Notes under the pieces: generated by a model | The model's input: only the letters and a program-made list of their open reading frames with translations | The model's database searches: none | Told to the model about the DNA's origin: nothing | Translations under genes and position numbers: made by a program | DNA from: Deltaproteobacteria bacterium RIFCSPHIGHO2_02_FULL_40_28 | GTDB taxonomy: Bacteria; UBA10199; 2-12-FULL-40-28 | Direction of reading: 5' to 3' | Assembly: GCA_001798135.1 (NCBI GenBank) | Contig: MGRJ01000009.1 | Span: 39,345 to 103,344, forward strand | DNA: 64,000 nucleotides | In this document: piece by piece, positions 63,972-64,000 of the stretch | How the letters are laid out: every line of letters starts with the position of its first letter | Numbering within the stretch: the first letter of the stretch is position 1

Positions 63972-64000
63972 AGGATCAAAACATACCAAGGAGGATCCAT

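Overview
The window is AT-rich (roughly 40% GC by eye), densely coded bacterial chromosome, almost all core metabolism and information processing. The organism is Gram-negative: it has an OmpA-like outer-membrane protein, an MCE (MlaD-type) lipid-transport protein, Lgt and LspA, and sigma-54 next to a PTS-Ntr style cluster. The rpoN-hpf-ptsN-hprK-rapZ-PTS order, the lysC-cimA pair and a possible MYXO-CTERM-like C-terminus point to a deltaproteobacterial-grade lineage, perhaps one of the uncultivated groups. That placement is inference from gene content, not a phylogenetic result.

Layout. 1-7.2 kb: the end of an Ala/Ser-rich, probably surface-anchored protein, then a translationally coupled run xseA-xseB-ispA-yjbQ-RuBisCO-like protein-aldo/keto reductase, and a convergent zinc-ribbon/coiled-coil gene. 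7.3-12.1 kb: ileS-lspA-lgt-CPBP protease. 12.1-14.0 kb: aguA and aguB (putrescine from agmatine). 14.2-16.8 kb: a small accessory island (DNA methyltransferase, HNH endonuclease, DUF4143-type ATPase) ending at the 3' end of a tRNA-Leu(AAG) gene. 17-20.4 kb: gap-pgk-tpiA-secG. 20.5-24.2 kb: rplM-rpsI, argC, pyrG. 24.4-31.1 kb: rpoN, hpf and a regulatory PTS. 31.2-36.1 kb: metK, then a reverse-strand block with prepilin peptidase, aroK, aroB, aroQ and a TPR protein. 36.2-43.5 kb: gatCA, a secreted hydrolase, a MITE-like element, a rhodanese-E1 fusion, and hisB-hisH-hisAF (HisA and HisF fused)-hisI. 43.6-49.4 kb: the rpsU-yqeY-dnaG-rpoD macromolecular synthesis operon plus a secreted amidohydrolase. 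49.4-56.6 kb: a CAT-anticodon tRNA (probably Ile2), two VapBC-like toxin-antitoxin pairs, aspS, an MCE protein behind a textbook sigma-54 promoter, purH and an FmdB-type zinc ribbon. 56.8-64 kb: lysC-cimA, OmpA-like protein, cysteine desulfurase, mnmA and a shortened mtaB.

The strongest unexplained signal lies between genes. At least six loci carry a short GC-rich core whose flanks are inverted copies of each other, but whose flanking sequence differs from locus to locus. Two core families are seen. One (37.9, 55.4, 56.6 kb, with a divergent relative at 40.2 kb) sits at gene ends. The other lies just upstream of both tRNA genes, in the same orientation relative to the tRNA. In two cases the element supplies the C-terminal codons of the neighbouring protein. 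A fixed core with locus-specific self-complementary arms is not what an ordinary REP or MITE insertion would give.

Other points of interest: a pyrG gene with no ATG, GTG or TTG upstream of its P-loop; a RuBisCO-like protein coupled to an isoprenoid synthase gene; a PTS EIIA-like protein without its histidine; and an mtaB reading frame that ends after its first domain.
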